Of a stretch of 64,000 bases of DNA, positions 36,903-47,757 are shown in pieces. The stretch's first letter is position 1. Each line of letters begins with the position of its first letter. The position numbers and the translations under genes were made by a program. A model generated the notes under the pieces. That model saw nothing but the letters and a program-made list of their open reading frames with translations. It did not search any database and was not told the origin of the DNA. The DNA is from Setaria digitata (Eukaryota > Nematoda > Chromadorea > Rhabditida > Setariidae), in the NCBI GenBank assembly GCA_003640385.1, contig RCAB01000090.1, positions 1 through 64,000 on the forward strand, written 5' to 3'.

Positions 36903-37383
36903 AATTATTTAACAGAGGTGAAGTAAAATCTGGTCATCGGAAGGCTTTTTTTTACTCTAGTTAAAATTGTGAGCTGCAACTGTAATCATTGCAAAACATG
37001 GTGAAACAATATCATATCACTATGAGTTACTGATGAAGAGAAAGCAGGATTATTATTGTATGCAGTGCGATCTGCATCAGTATTGACTGACAATAACACG
37101 TTCTCGCTACCTGTGTTAGCTAATAGCAGGGAAAGGTCATCCATCCGTAATCTCGTATGACTTCATTTTCATTTAACTCTATCATTGTAGTTACTTATCT
37201 TCAAGGAAAATGTCTTGCAAGTAAAGATGTCATGCATCAAATTAGCTGATTTTTTGGACAAAATGATTAAATTAAATAGCTGAAGAAACTGTCGCGTGAA
37301 GTAGTTCAAGAGTTTTACTCACCTGTAAACATTTCATGAAATCAATTTTTTATAAGTTCAAGACAGATTTTGGTCTTGCTAGT

Positions 37384-37428
37384 CATTAGAACCTTCCATT
37401 ACATGTGTTGTAATAGAAGGTTCTAATG
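37384..37428. repeat. 20-bp stem hairpin
   Basis: CATTAGAACCTTCCATTACA pairs with TGTAATAGAAGGTTCTAATG across a five-base loop, with a single mismatch. It is isolated in intergenic DNA. Could be a small-RNA precursor, a transposon-derived palindrome or neither. Confidence 0.85.
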
Positions 37429-39548
37429 AGTGTATACTACTGAAGGTTGCAGTGATAACATTATAATAACGTTTGCTCCTTACACTATTACCGGGCTGAC
37501 ATGTTGCTGTTAAATAAGAATTAGATCTGATCAGTGATTGATGATCGGTATTATTTGTGAGAGCCAAAATATGAATAAATTAGATGTTGATTAACCGATA
37601 ACTGAATTACGTTTTGCTTCCAGATTAGATAAGCTTAAGATTTAACCGCACTGCGTGCCACTTATGGTCTTTATAAGATTTTGCAACTGCTCAATGTTTT
37701 CATTTCCTGTTTACCACTCCTGATTGTTGTTTTAAACAACAAATAGAAGAAGAAATGCTTTCTCGGCTTCCACTTGTTGTTCCGCAAACTACAATGATTG
37801 TATATTGGGATGATTTGCAACAAAGGCGATCTATTCAAATCTGAATTCCATTACATCGAATCAGATCGGTGTGCAGTTGCCCTCGATTAGAATCTGCCAA
37901 CACTTCATACCTCGAGAAACGGTCACTCTTCATCGCGCGCATCCAAATGATTGCTCCGCAGCAGTTCACTTTTTAATTCATTATTCTTTGATCATGCGCT
38001 TTATATATTAAAATGTCCGCTCCTTCATTCTTCCATTTATTCATTCCATAAGGCATTTTATGTCATTTCTCTACAAGTCATCTAATTATCTTCTCAGTCT
38101 TATTTTTATTCGCTGATCTGATTCCACTGTAATGCTGAAAAATGGAAAAATCGCTTGATTCATCAAAAAGGAAAGATGTGAAGAAGTGATTTGCCTTAAC
38201 TTTTCTCAAGTTGCTTCAGATTCATCTGAACGAAGCCTTCTGATATAAGGATAAGTTATCACTTTGTGTGTCAAAAATCATTCCTGGTGCTGCCACAATC
38301 TTGTCTACTCCATTCTTTTCTTACAATAAGCATAATTAAAACATCCAATGTCGCGTAATATCTGTCTCTTAATAATAGAATAATATCGCAACCTTCACTA
38401 TTATAAAATAAGCGGAAATTCTTTTATTTTCGTTTATTTTTTCCACCATGATTACTGTAGAGTAAATATGATAAATTCATTTAAAAATAACTGTAATCTT
38501 CAAACTTTTCACGGCCAAATAAAAAACAAATGAGAGCTTTTTCAAATGCAGATAGTTAATAGCTATTGAATTAGTTGTTACATTTGGTGTGTACAAGAAT
38601 ACTTTTTTATTCAAAGAAAGAAAAAGGAATGGAGAATACGAGGGATTACGTAAATCAGGTCAGCTCAGTTCAAATTTTCTAAATTCGTCATTATATCCTT
38701 GAGTGGTGAGAAAATAAAATGGTAAGAAAATGTTGGAAAATCTTATCATTCCTTTTACTGCTAAAAGTTAATTCGAAAAAATATTAATTTATTGATCAGC
38801 CGATTTCTCCATCATACAAACATGGCTTGAGGTTATAAACGTTCTTTTCAGTTTTACAGAGTTTGCTCCTAGAACCTCATGAAGCGTTCGGACTTACACT
38901 TTATCCGAATGAATTTTTTGGCAGCCGTCGTCTAATTGATAGAAGCTTAAGCCAACAATTTTGCATAGTGCTATTTCTCACGGAATTTGCTCAAAAACTT
39001 TAAAAGACATTTCGTTATTCATTTTCATACCATTGAAATGAGTTTCATATTAATAATTGGATAAGTAAGGATTAGAATGTTTGCTGTGAAGCAAAAGCTT
39101 TTCATATTTAATCTACTTTTTTTTATTTCACATCCAGTCTCACCTTTGCCTTCCGCACCTGAAGCTTTACAGGCTGGTCCTACTCAGTTAAAAAACATTT
39201 CCAGGTCTTTTTCTAATGCAGAAATTGCTAATTGACTGTGTAAGTAAAAATTTTCAACGTGAAATACCCTTTATAGTTTACCAATTTCAATTGGATATAC
39301 TGATCCAATTTTAGTCCCACTGTTATATAGGTGCCAGCTAAGAGTGAAAACATTTAGAAACATGGATAATAAGTATTTTTGTATTTATTTTCTATATACC
39401 GATCAAATTCGCAATATCCTAGACTACTGACTCGCCAGTCTCTTTCATTTCATAAGTTGAATTATTATTTCGGCTCGAAATCTCGCGCTGACTAATCATT
39501 GTTTAGAGAGTCATTCTATCAAAGGTATTTATTGCAGGTCGTCACTCT

Positions 39549-40973
39549 ATGAAGCCATACTGTTTATGGCTCCCACCGCTGCTACTACTAACTGTCCCTT
39601 GTTCATTTTCGTCTGGTTCTAGGAAACTGCCTAGTATATTTTTTGGAAGTTACACGCTCGAGAAATCCGCTAATTTAGATGAATACCTCATTGCGCGAGG
39701 TTTGCTGCATTCACCAGAAGATTTGAACCATATATCGTTAATCGTGAGGATTGTAATTAACACGTTACATTAACCTTAATGAGAGCTGCCTTTATTAACA
39801 AATGATTAACAGAATGCTGTATTTAAAGAAGAATTTTGCAGCAGAAATGTGATAGGCCTCAGCTACATTGCTATATATTTGCAAAGATTTTATTAGACAA
39901 TATAAGTTGCATAATGAACAATCGTTAATTGCACAGAAAAAAACGTGTTACAATAATTTCAGTTTTAGTAATTCCGAATTAAAACGTCATATTTAATAAT
40001 TTGAAACTAAAACTTCTCGCTTTGCCTGTGATAGTAAATGTGAATAGTTTGCAGGGTACAAATGGCTCACTCGTCGACTTATTCTTATAGCAAGTGTTAC
40101 GAAAGTTATTCGGAAGGCAAGGTCAGCGCTGCCTTTACGATACGATATGGAAACTCTTACGTGGAAGAAGAATGTCATTTACACGGATTTTACGCTTGGG
40201 ACTCCCTTCTTAACAGATCACCTAGAGGATGGTTTATTCAATGTAAGTAATTCATATTATACTTTGACAGCTGTTCAGGGAAGTTAAATTTCAACACAAA
40301 TAATTTGGCTGCAAAAAAAGTCTACATCACATTGTCTTGAAATCTGTTCACTATCCTGTGGAAATATTTCTAATATCTCTTGTTTTTCGTCTTAGTGCAG
40401 TAGTTGTTGATGCCTTTGCTGCTTCATTTTCATTTCATTAATAGCTTAATCTGGACAGAATCTTCTGTTGAAATGATAGTAAAGTGACAATTGCACTGAT
40501 AACAAAATGATAATTGAAGTGACGAATAAGGAGCAGCAATTGCAGGTAACGATAAACATAAGTGCGGATGGAGCAGTGATGACGGAAAATGTAGTACGAG
40601 TGGAAAATAGAGAAGACGATGAAACGTTTGAGTATACTAGAGAAGGCAATTATCTTATCATGGTATATCTATTTCAACAGTCAGCTTATCAACATATTTG
40701 TCTCAAAATATTTATAATTTAGCCGTACCACTATGCGAGTGCTCTTAAACTCAATCGACACCAGTAGTTGCACAGATTCGAAAAAAAGGATAGTTTATTT
40801 TTATTAGTGGCTTCGGAAATGTTGAAGTAAGTGATTTTATTAATATCCGTTCTCAAATAATCTAGTATAAAATTCAAATATTTCAGCGGACCACATGGAA
40901 AGGTGTGAGTGCAGCTGGTTTCTATCGGAAAGTATGTTCCTACGAAACAAGCAGTCGTCCTGGAATCTGCTAA
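39549..40973 (+). CDS. Secreted, divergent fatty-acid-binding-like protein, copy 3
   Basis: Four exons (39549-39699, 40055-40242, 40546-40662, 40887-40973) encode 180 residues. Exon 2 and exon 3 match copy 2 in length (188 and 117 bases) and all phases match. A signal peptide, MKPYCLWLPPLLLLTVPCSF, precedes SIFFGSYTLEKSANLDEYLI and WLTRRLILIASVTKVIRKA, then WKKNVIYTDFTLGTPF and ETFEYTREGNYLIM. The C-terminal region reads WKGVSAAGFYRKVCSYETSS and ends in Cys. The R/K-x-Y carboxylate-holding motif is replaced by A-x-F, and an extra tail carries two cysteines. The protein is therefore probably folded and secreted but has altered or lost classical fatty-acid binding. A poly(A) signal lies at 41207. 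The start Met is the first in the frame. Confidence 0.9.
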
Positions 40974-41206
40974 ATCTTAGTCATTCTGTTCAATTTTTCT
41001 ACTCTACACAGACAAGCATGACAAATATCCGCTATTTGGCAGTTAATAACTTTGCTAAGGCCTAACTTAAAAGAAACATTTTTCGATGAAAAAAGGATGA
41101 AGCGGTAGCCTTCTTCTATACGGTGATTTCTCTGAATAATTTGTTTAAAAAATTTTGTAATTGAATGTTTTTGGATGTCTCCGCAAAAGCTTCGTTTATG
41201 GAGTCT

Positions 41207-41212
41207 AATAAA
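41207..41212 (+). terminator. Poly(A) signal AATAAA, FABP copy 3
   Basis: Hexamer about 235 bases after the stop codon of the third FABP gene. Confidence 0.55.
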
Positions 41213-41605
41213 ATACAGTATGATAATGATAACATAACTGATATAAGCAGGTCCTAATAATATGAAAGAACATGAAATTGTTGGCCAGTGTTTTCCTTTG
41301 CTTATCTTTAACTTCTAAGACATTTTTGTTGAACGACATCACTGATTGGCATAAAATGTGCCTTTTGGTCTAAAAACTGTTTCCAGTAGAGATTTGTTGG
41401 ACCAACTTATGCATACGCATCGGTTTCATAAAATTGCAAATTAGTATTGACATATTGGAGAGCGTTTACGAGGACAGATAGATTAAGCAAACGTTTACTT
41501 CTTCTAATAGGTAATCGTCAATTCAGATTCGAGCACAAAAACCTAAGAAGCGTTCACCGATCCAAGTTGCCTGTAGGCCGGACAGGTGTGTTTGTCCATA
41601 TGATG

Positions 41606-41653
41606 ACACACACATACACACACACACATACACAGACACACACACACACACAC
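41606..41653. repeat. (CA)n microsatellite
   Basis: Imperfect CA repeat with occasional TA and GA units. It creates Thr/His or Val/Cys-rich open frames on both strands. Confidence 0.95.
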
Positions 41654-43657
41654 GATATATTGACAACTGGCGAGACGACGACGGTGGTTCACATTCAGTA
41701 TAACTACTGACCATACAGACCCTGTCCTTGAGGAAGAAGGAAGAGGTAGACGTCGTCACGTCACTGTCACCCATGATGTTTTCTGCTAAACTGTCAAGTT
41801 TGGCTCCTGAATGACCCTGTTCAGCTGGACTTGATATGACACCACTACTACCTAAAGCAATTGTCAACTCTTCTCTTCCCTCCCTGACACATCCCATTAC
41901 TGACCACACCGATGGAACTGTACAATTATCCTTTCATCAACCGATTCATATTGTTCGTTTAATTATCAGTCTCTTGATTACTTGTTAATTTAAGTCTTAA
42001 TCAAGATTTGAATTTTCTCCCTAATTATATGACAGCTCAAAAACCACTGCCAATCACTGGCAATTTGTCCTTTCAGTCTAGACGATTCTGATCAGTGGCA
42101 AGAATGGCCTGAATTATTTACCGCTGTTAGTACATGAGCAACTACCTGTCCCCGTATTTGTCTTTACTTTCGTTGCTTGCCATCACTAATCCTTTCCCTT
42201 CCTATATGTGCCTCTTTCAGATATCTATGATCTGTTAATTAGACCTCACCATTTTATTTAATTAGTAAGCGTACGACGAGAAAGATGGAACGACTTGGGT
42301 CAAAGGGGTTTTTGGAGCAGTAAATGCTTTCACTATTGATGATGACGGAAAATTCGCTTATCTTTTCGATCCGCAAGTTGATGCTACTATTCGGATTAAT
42401 CCTAGCACCGGTACTAGGAACGTTTTAATTTGGTAAGGACTGACTGCTATAAGGAATGATTCTGGCCTTCATTTTTTATCTATTTTTCGCTTAAAATGCT
42501 TTAATCAAGCTGTAATTGGACACCAGTTCTCTCTGATAAATCAGTTCTTCATGACGATTCCTCATTTTCAGGTACGATAGGTCATTTCGTCATCGCAGAT
42601 GGCCATGCTATTGCATGTTCACCTTGGAGAGAGAGGGAGCCACTTACTTACCCACCTTATTTTACATCACAAAGAGAAAGTGATTCGTTTTTGCCACTTT
42701 TGTACTTGATCAAGACTATAAGGTGTTGCATAGTTATACCGGAAATGAAATTAACACGGACTGTATCAGACTCAGTAATTTTGCTTATAATGCTCATGTC
42801 GATGAAAATGTCGTGCACGTTAGTCATTAATTATAACTATTCAAAGAAAGAGTTAGAGGTTCATGCGAGTTAGAGCACCCTTGATTGCTTCACGGTCATA
42901 TAGCATTTCCCTGTGGATTTAAATTCAAGGTTTGGCGAATCCGAATCCGAATGCTCTTTACTTCATCCTCCTGGAATTCTAAAATTCTTTTTGTCTCTTT
43001 GTGGTCTGAAGTAACAAGTAACAAAGATTCAGCATGAACAAACAATGTTCGAGTTCATAAATTTTGGATTCAAAGTTTTTTTCTTAATTTGAATCATAGT
43101 TAATATTCTATGAGCATTTTGCGAGACATAATTCGACCGATAAACCAATTCAACACTATTTTATTTTTACTGCAGCTACGATTATGAATCACATCAAATA
43201 ATGATCACTCGGAAGAGTGCATTGCCTTGTGGTCAGTGGGAGTTACTATTCACCGCACATCAGGTAGCAGCTTCAGTTGTAGGTCTACAAGGAAGTGGTT
43301 CAAGCCTTAAGAAACTAACTTTAGAAATCTATGAAGAGCCTTGATATGCCATTCAATAACTTCATTTCTCGAAAAGGAATAATTTTCTGCTCTCACGTTT
43401 TTTTTTCAATACTTCAGTGTCTGCACTTCTTATTACACAGCTGGCAACTAGAGCGATAAATGAAAATGGCGGAAGTGATGAATGGATTATGCGGATCATA
43501 TCAAGCGATCAAGAAAAATGCAGCTCCACCGAGGAAAGGTCTTTAAGATTTCATTTTTGCAGAGGACTTCTGATAGTTTCACGACCCTTTGTTTTAAAAT
43601 TAATTTACAAATGCAATAGTTTTGTGCTTCTCATAGGGAGAGAATTTCTGAATTGCA

Positions 43658-43823
43658 AGATGTGCTTTATGATCTTAAAGTTTCCGATCAATAATGTTTG
43701 GGTTGGGAATTTGGAACTACCACTCAATCTTTCGTGTTTCTTTCTGCACTTGCGGTTGAAACAAGTGGACCAGCTATTTTAGAGCTTAGTTAGCTTTTGA
43801 CTTTAAGATCATAAAGTGCATCT
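43658..43823. repeat. Inverted repeat, 24-bp arms, about 118-bp spacer
   Basis: The arm beginning AGATGTGCTTTATGATCTTA (43658-43681) pairs with the arm at 43800-43823, ending AAAGTGCATCT, with two mismatches. The unit is 166 bp long. The left arm lies in an intron-like stretch of the broken gene. It may be a small non-autonomous transposon remnant or a foldback. Confidence 0.75.
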
Positions 43824-44237
43824 CAGGTTATATTGTGTGGTTATCCCGTATTATTTTACTTATAGCAGTATGGTGCGGTGCATGGTGTAACGGTATTAGC
43901 TGTAAGTGAAAAATTCGGAGGTGGCAAAATGCAAAAAATTACTGTTTGGAACTGGACGTTTTAAACTGGCTGTGGAAATCGTTGGTTTTGTCTACATATG
44001 GCTTATGGATTTCACTCATTCCTCTTCTCTAGACGTCCTACTAACCTTTCAGTCCTACTGATCCTACAGTCTTGTGATTCCAGACAACTAACTCTTCAGT
44101 CTCGAATTCTAAAATTATATCCCGCTGATCCCGCAGTCATGTGATTCTAAAATTTAGCCAGCAGTGAACATGTCAAAGAAGACAGCTGTCATGACTGATT
44201 CAGTGTGCCAAATAAGGTCCTTCAACGGCTCTCTCTA

Positions 44238-44259
44238 GGTAACCTTTCCAGGTTACCTG
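44238..44259. repeat. Short 9-bp hairpin
   Basis: AGGTAACCT, loop TTCC, AGGTTACCT. An exact but small palindrome between the relic exons. Confidence 0.6.
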
Positions 44260-45308
44260 TATTCATTGAAACATCTACAATAATGCGTGATTTTCTTTTG
44301 CAGATCGAAAATAATATGCTTTTTTGCACGTCGACTGGGATCGAGAAGGTGTTTTTTACAGATTCGATCTGACCGAACTGATGGTAAGTCATATGAATCT
44401 ACAAGCTTTAAAAAAAGATAGCCGCCGCCTGGTTTAATGCTATTTCCACTCTGTGCTACTTTTTCGTAGTTCTTTTGTCTTTGATGTACAGCACATATGC
44501 CTTTAACGTATTTACTAACTGTTTTAGTCCAGAACGTTGGATGAAGCTGTAAGCCAAGAATGCACGGATAGTTTTTGGATCCAAAAAATGAAGAATAGCG
44601 AGGAAAATGCTGACTGTACGACGACTACAATATCTGTTTCCCTTGCTGAGGTTTGTTTTCTTTGACTATTCTACTTGTTACTTGACCATTTAGATGCTTC
44701 GAAGGGTCTGACTGCTCTCAGGGTACTTATGTGATGTTGGGAAAATACGACTTCTGGCTTGTATTCCTGGAAGAATTTCTGTTAAAAATCTACCACTATT
44801 TTATACAGAGTTTTGTGAAATAGTTTTTCGTAATATTAGCCAAAAGTTTGGTGGCTGCATGTTTTGTGGCACGTGTTTTTTATTTCCTTGATAAGTCAAG
44901 ATTGTTGAGTTTTCCATAGTTTTTTACATTTATCCACAAATAACTTATGCAAAGGATGTTGAGCTTCAGACCCTTGAATTTGCAGCCAAGTGTTTGTTTA
45001 GAAGATATTTGAGATGAAATCCAAATTGCAATTATTAAATAAAGCTATTTCGACGCAGTTGTGAAGCTAAGCGCGAACAGCAGTGTAATGGAGCTAATGA
45101 TAAATAAACACTTTACTCATTTACATCCTTTGGCTAACACAATAGTTAATTTTGTCTAGCTCTTATAGTCATGTTGAAATTTTAACCTCAATTAAGAAGA
45201 CTCATTTACCCACACACATTTTTTCCACAGATAAGTTTATTTAAACCATCAATTTTATTTCTTTTCATTCTTAATTAGTCAATAAGCTTATTAAATAATG
45301 GCATCCAG

Positions 45309-47757
45309 ATAATATATGCCCGGTTTGTCTTGATACATACCAGGACCCAAGAACTGTCTCTTACGTTCACTCGATCTGCTTCAGCTGTGTTCAGCAGATG
45401 AGCAATATTGGTGAGTTTATTTAAAAAGATTTCATTATAAGTTTAAAATATACTTCTTTTAAGAAGAATATGCCTTGCACTTTGATCCTTCTAGCTCCTA
45501 TAACTTTTCTCCATAAAATCGGTATCATCATTTTTTATCTGTTTATTACAAAAAAAAAAAAAATCACTTCAGAGAAAGTAATATTATTCGTTGTTTCGCT
45601 TGCTGCAAGTCAACTTTGATACCTGCAAACGAACCACCTGTAAATTTCAATCTGAAAGTAATCAGAGGTTTCTTGTTTGGAAGATCAAAGGCTTCAAGAA
45701 ATCGTCTTAGTTACGCAGAAACAAAAAAATCATGTTGCTTTTTTGCTTGTTTTAATCTGCTTTCTAGCTGTGGATTTTCCACTGATACTTAGAGAATGAA
45801 AAAAAATTTGACTTATAGTGAATTTTTCTTTTGCAGATGCAATCAAAACACTTGTAAAAGCCAGGCAACTCAAATTATCCGGTTTGAGATGTGCTAGATG
45901 TCGGAAATCATGTGAAGATAATTTATGGAATTGCGAGCACTGCGCTATCGATGATACTAGACCAGTAAATAAGTTTATTTTCATTTAAGACTTAGACCTG
46001 TTCCTTGTCAGATAGACAGAGTTTTTCTTCGATAGGCAAGCTTATTAATTACAAATGAAGTGATGTATTTTGTAATTTATAATCCTTTTTTGTTCGTTGT
46101 TGGCATTCAATGATCACATTGAACTAGAAAGTTCTTGAGGCATCTTGGATGATACTAGCTCCGTAAAGTGCAGATGCCTGTAGAAACCAAAGAATTCCTT
46201 TTCATTGAAGGCATTGTTTGCATATGTGACGCACCAACCAAGACGGAATGAAAGCATTTGGATTGATAAGTGGCAGTGCTCTGAAACTCTTGAAATGAAT
46301 CAGTTTCAGCACTTGACGGCATAGCTTGTTTTTCGAAACGAGCATAGCAGTTTGTATTCTGTGCGCAGTGTATTCTCAAATAGCATAGTGGACATCTTCT
46401 GAATGAATATTGCATATTCCGGTGGTTTTTTTTCGTCCATTTTTAATCTATATGCTATTAGCTAAACAAGGGTACAAATATTAACTTATTTGTCTGTAAA
46501 ATTTTGTGAATAAAAGTTTGTGTCTATAGATGGCAGGTACTGCATGTTGTTGGAATCTCACCATAATATGAAACGAAGGGAATAGTCTGCATAAAATGTT
46601 GTTCGTATGATGGACCGATTAAATTAAAGTGACATTCGATGCATGCAGCAGCATAGAAGGACCGATAGTAGAAAATTTAGTGATAAAAATCAAAATAAGG
46701 ATGGTGAGAATATAAATATCTTGGCTTCGATAGTCAACTGTGTCTTTTTCGAATTATTGCCAATTTTTCCCTTCAGTTTCTTTACGCTTTTCCTAAATTT
46801 AAAAGTTGCTCGTTACATCAAGTGTCCTTTTAGTCGAATTGGTCTGTTTGTGATTTGATTATTTTAATGGTTTTGTCTTTTATAGTCTTCGCTACTATGC
46901 TTAAAATCTTAACGAATTCGCTTTTTTATGCCTCCTAAAAATGTGTTCCTTCACTACCTGTCTTGAGTATCCTTTACTCATATGCAGATAATCGGAAAAA
47001 AAAGGAATATATTTCATTTAGAATTGATGTTTAATTGTCAGAAAAATTCAATGGAGTATCACCTTTAATTTAATGGTCAGCTGATCCGATTTTTCGCTTA
47101 TTGGTCGCCTTTTTAGATATTTATTAAGAGAATTTTCACTTATGTCAATTTATTTTCAGAAACAGACGTGAACCTGCTGAAAAAATAAATAAGAAAGTCA
47201 AGAAAACCGCTGAAGAAATAATTCAAGTGTCGCGCAAATTACTGAATTCATGGAATCACTCAATATTGTGGTATAAGCCCCTTATCATTAAAGTTAATTC
47301 TAACATGCGTGTAATCAAGAATTATTGTAGTGAATCAAGCAATTTGTAAGAATAACTCAAATTATCGGTTTTTTCTTTAACACAGATAGTTAAAGCTGAT
47401 TTCAAAGGATTAAAGCACATGAGGGAAGTGGTGAAGCTGCAGCCAAGCACTGCCGTTCTTTGAAAATAATCGTTTGGATTTATTTGAAGCTGTATGAGTT
47501 TCATTTATAAAAGTTTTGGAAAATGGTATCAATCCTAACTTCTCCATTTTCGACTCTTTCAATTCTTCAAAATCAGGCCCTCAGTCAAGACAAACTGTAG
47601 TTCACCAGTTGAATTTCTAGCCTTTGCGAAATGATTTGCTGCTGGAGTTAATAATTGCCTGTTATGCTTTCTTCCGATGTGATGAGGAAGACATTAACCG
47701 TGAAGCGGAGACTGTTATAACGCACTCGAAATATTGCCCGTGATCTCGAATATCAAG
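45309..47757 (+). pseudogene. RING/B-box (TRIM-like) gene relic
   Basis: Pieces resemble a RING, B-box and coiled-coil protein, a ubiquitin-ligase architecture. 45309-45410: NICPVCLDTYQDPRTVSYVH, then SICFSCVQQM. The third zinc-binding Cys is missing (SYVH in place of the usual PCGH), and no CPxC second half follows. 45837-45964 joins in phase 1: LRCARCRKSCEDNLWNCEHC and AIDDTRP, a B-box-like cysteine cluster. 46649-46703: QHRRTDSRKFSDKNQNKD. 47160-47270: a coiled coil (EKINKKVKKTAEEIIQVSRK). Further pieces lie at 47386-47463 (VKADFKGLKHMREVVKLQPS) and about 47626-47732 (LLLELIIACYAFFRCDEEDI). The last joins introduce stops. The missing ligand and frame breaks point to a pseudogene, though a real gene with exons I have mis-drawn is possible. 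No start codon was identified. Confidence 0.45.

Larger units (their letters stand above)
36805..39548. other. Intergenic region FABP-2 to FABP-3
   Basis: About 2.7 kb without a recognisable gene. It contains a 45-base near-perfect hairpin at 37384-37428. No exon-like stretch was seen on either strand. Confidence 0.55.
40974..42269. other. Intergenic region after FABP-3
   Basis: Holds the FABP-3 3' UTR and a CA microsatellite. The open frames crossing the microsatellite on both strands (41447-41710 plus, 41523-41909 minus) are not supported as genes. Confidence 0.5.
42270..44650 (+). pseudogene. Broken gene of unknown family, possibly a beta-propeller tail
   Basis: A series of exon-like pieces with good splice sites but inconsistent frames. 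42270-42410 gives FGAVNAFTIDDDGKFAYLF and DATIRINPSTG. It joins in phase 1 to 42572 onward, TIGHFVIADGHAIACSPW. The frame then seems to slip at the T-run 42688-42692, after which VLDQDYKVLHSYTGNEINTD and FAYNAHVDENVVHVSH read to a stop at 42828. Further pieces: 43176-43344 (ITRKSALPCGQWELLFTAHQ), 43441-43538 (LATRAINENGGSDEWIMRII), 43866-43964 (YGAVHGVTVLAVSEKFGGGK), about 44323-44383 (FLHVDWDREGVFYRFDLTEL), 44528-44650 (SRTLDEAVSQECTDSFWIQK). The alternating short beta-strand and turn pattern suggests a propeller-like domain. No family is firmly recognised. It is either decayed or mis-sequenced, and could be the 3' half of a paralogue of the RING relic downstream. Confidence 0.45.

Noticed and set aside
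41523..41909. 128-residue minus-strand ORF
   Set aside because: It is open because it crosses the CA microsatellite (Val/Cys/Ser repeats). No domain or splice context supports it.
43417..43782. 121-residue plus ORF as a gene
   Set aside because: Only the first part (to 43538) has coding character; the rest crosses an intron-like segment and the left arm of an inverted repeat.
45730..46415. Two minus-strand ORFs of 84 and 86 residues, one containing CPLC
   Set aside because: They lie antisense to and between the RING relic exons. The Cys pattern is not a complete zinc finger and no splice chain supports them.
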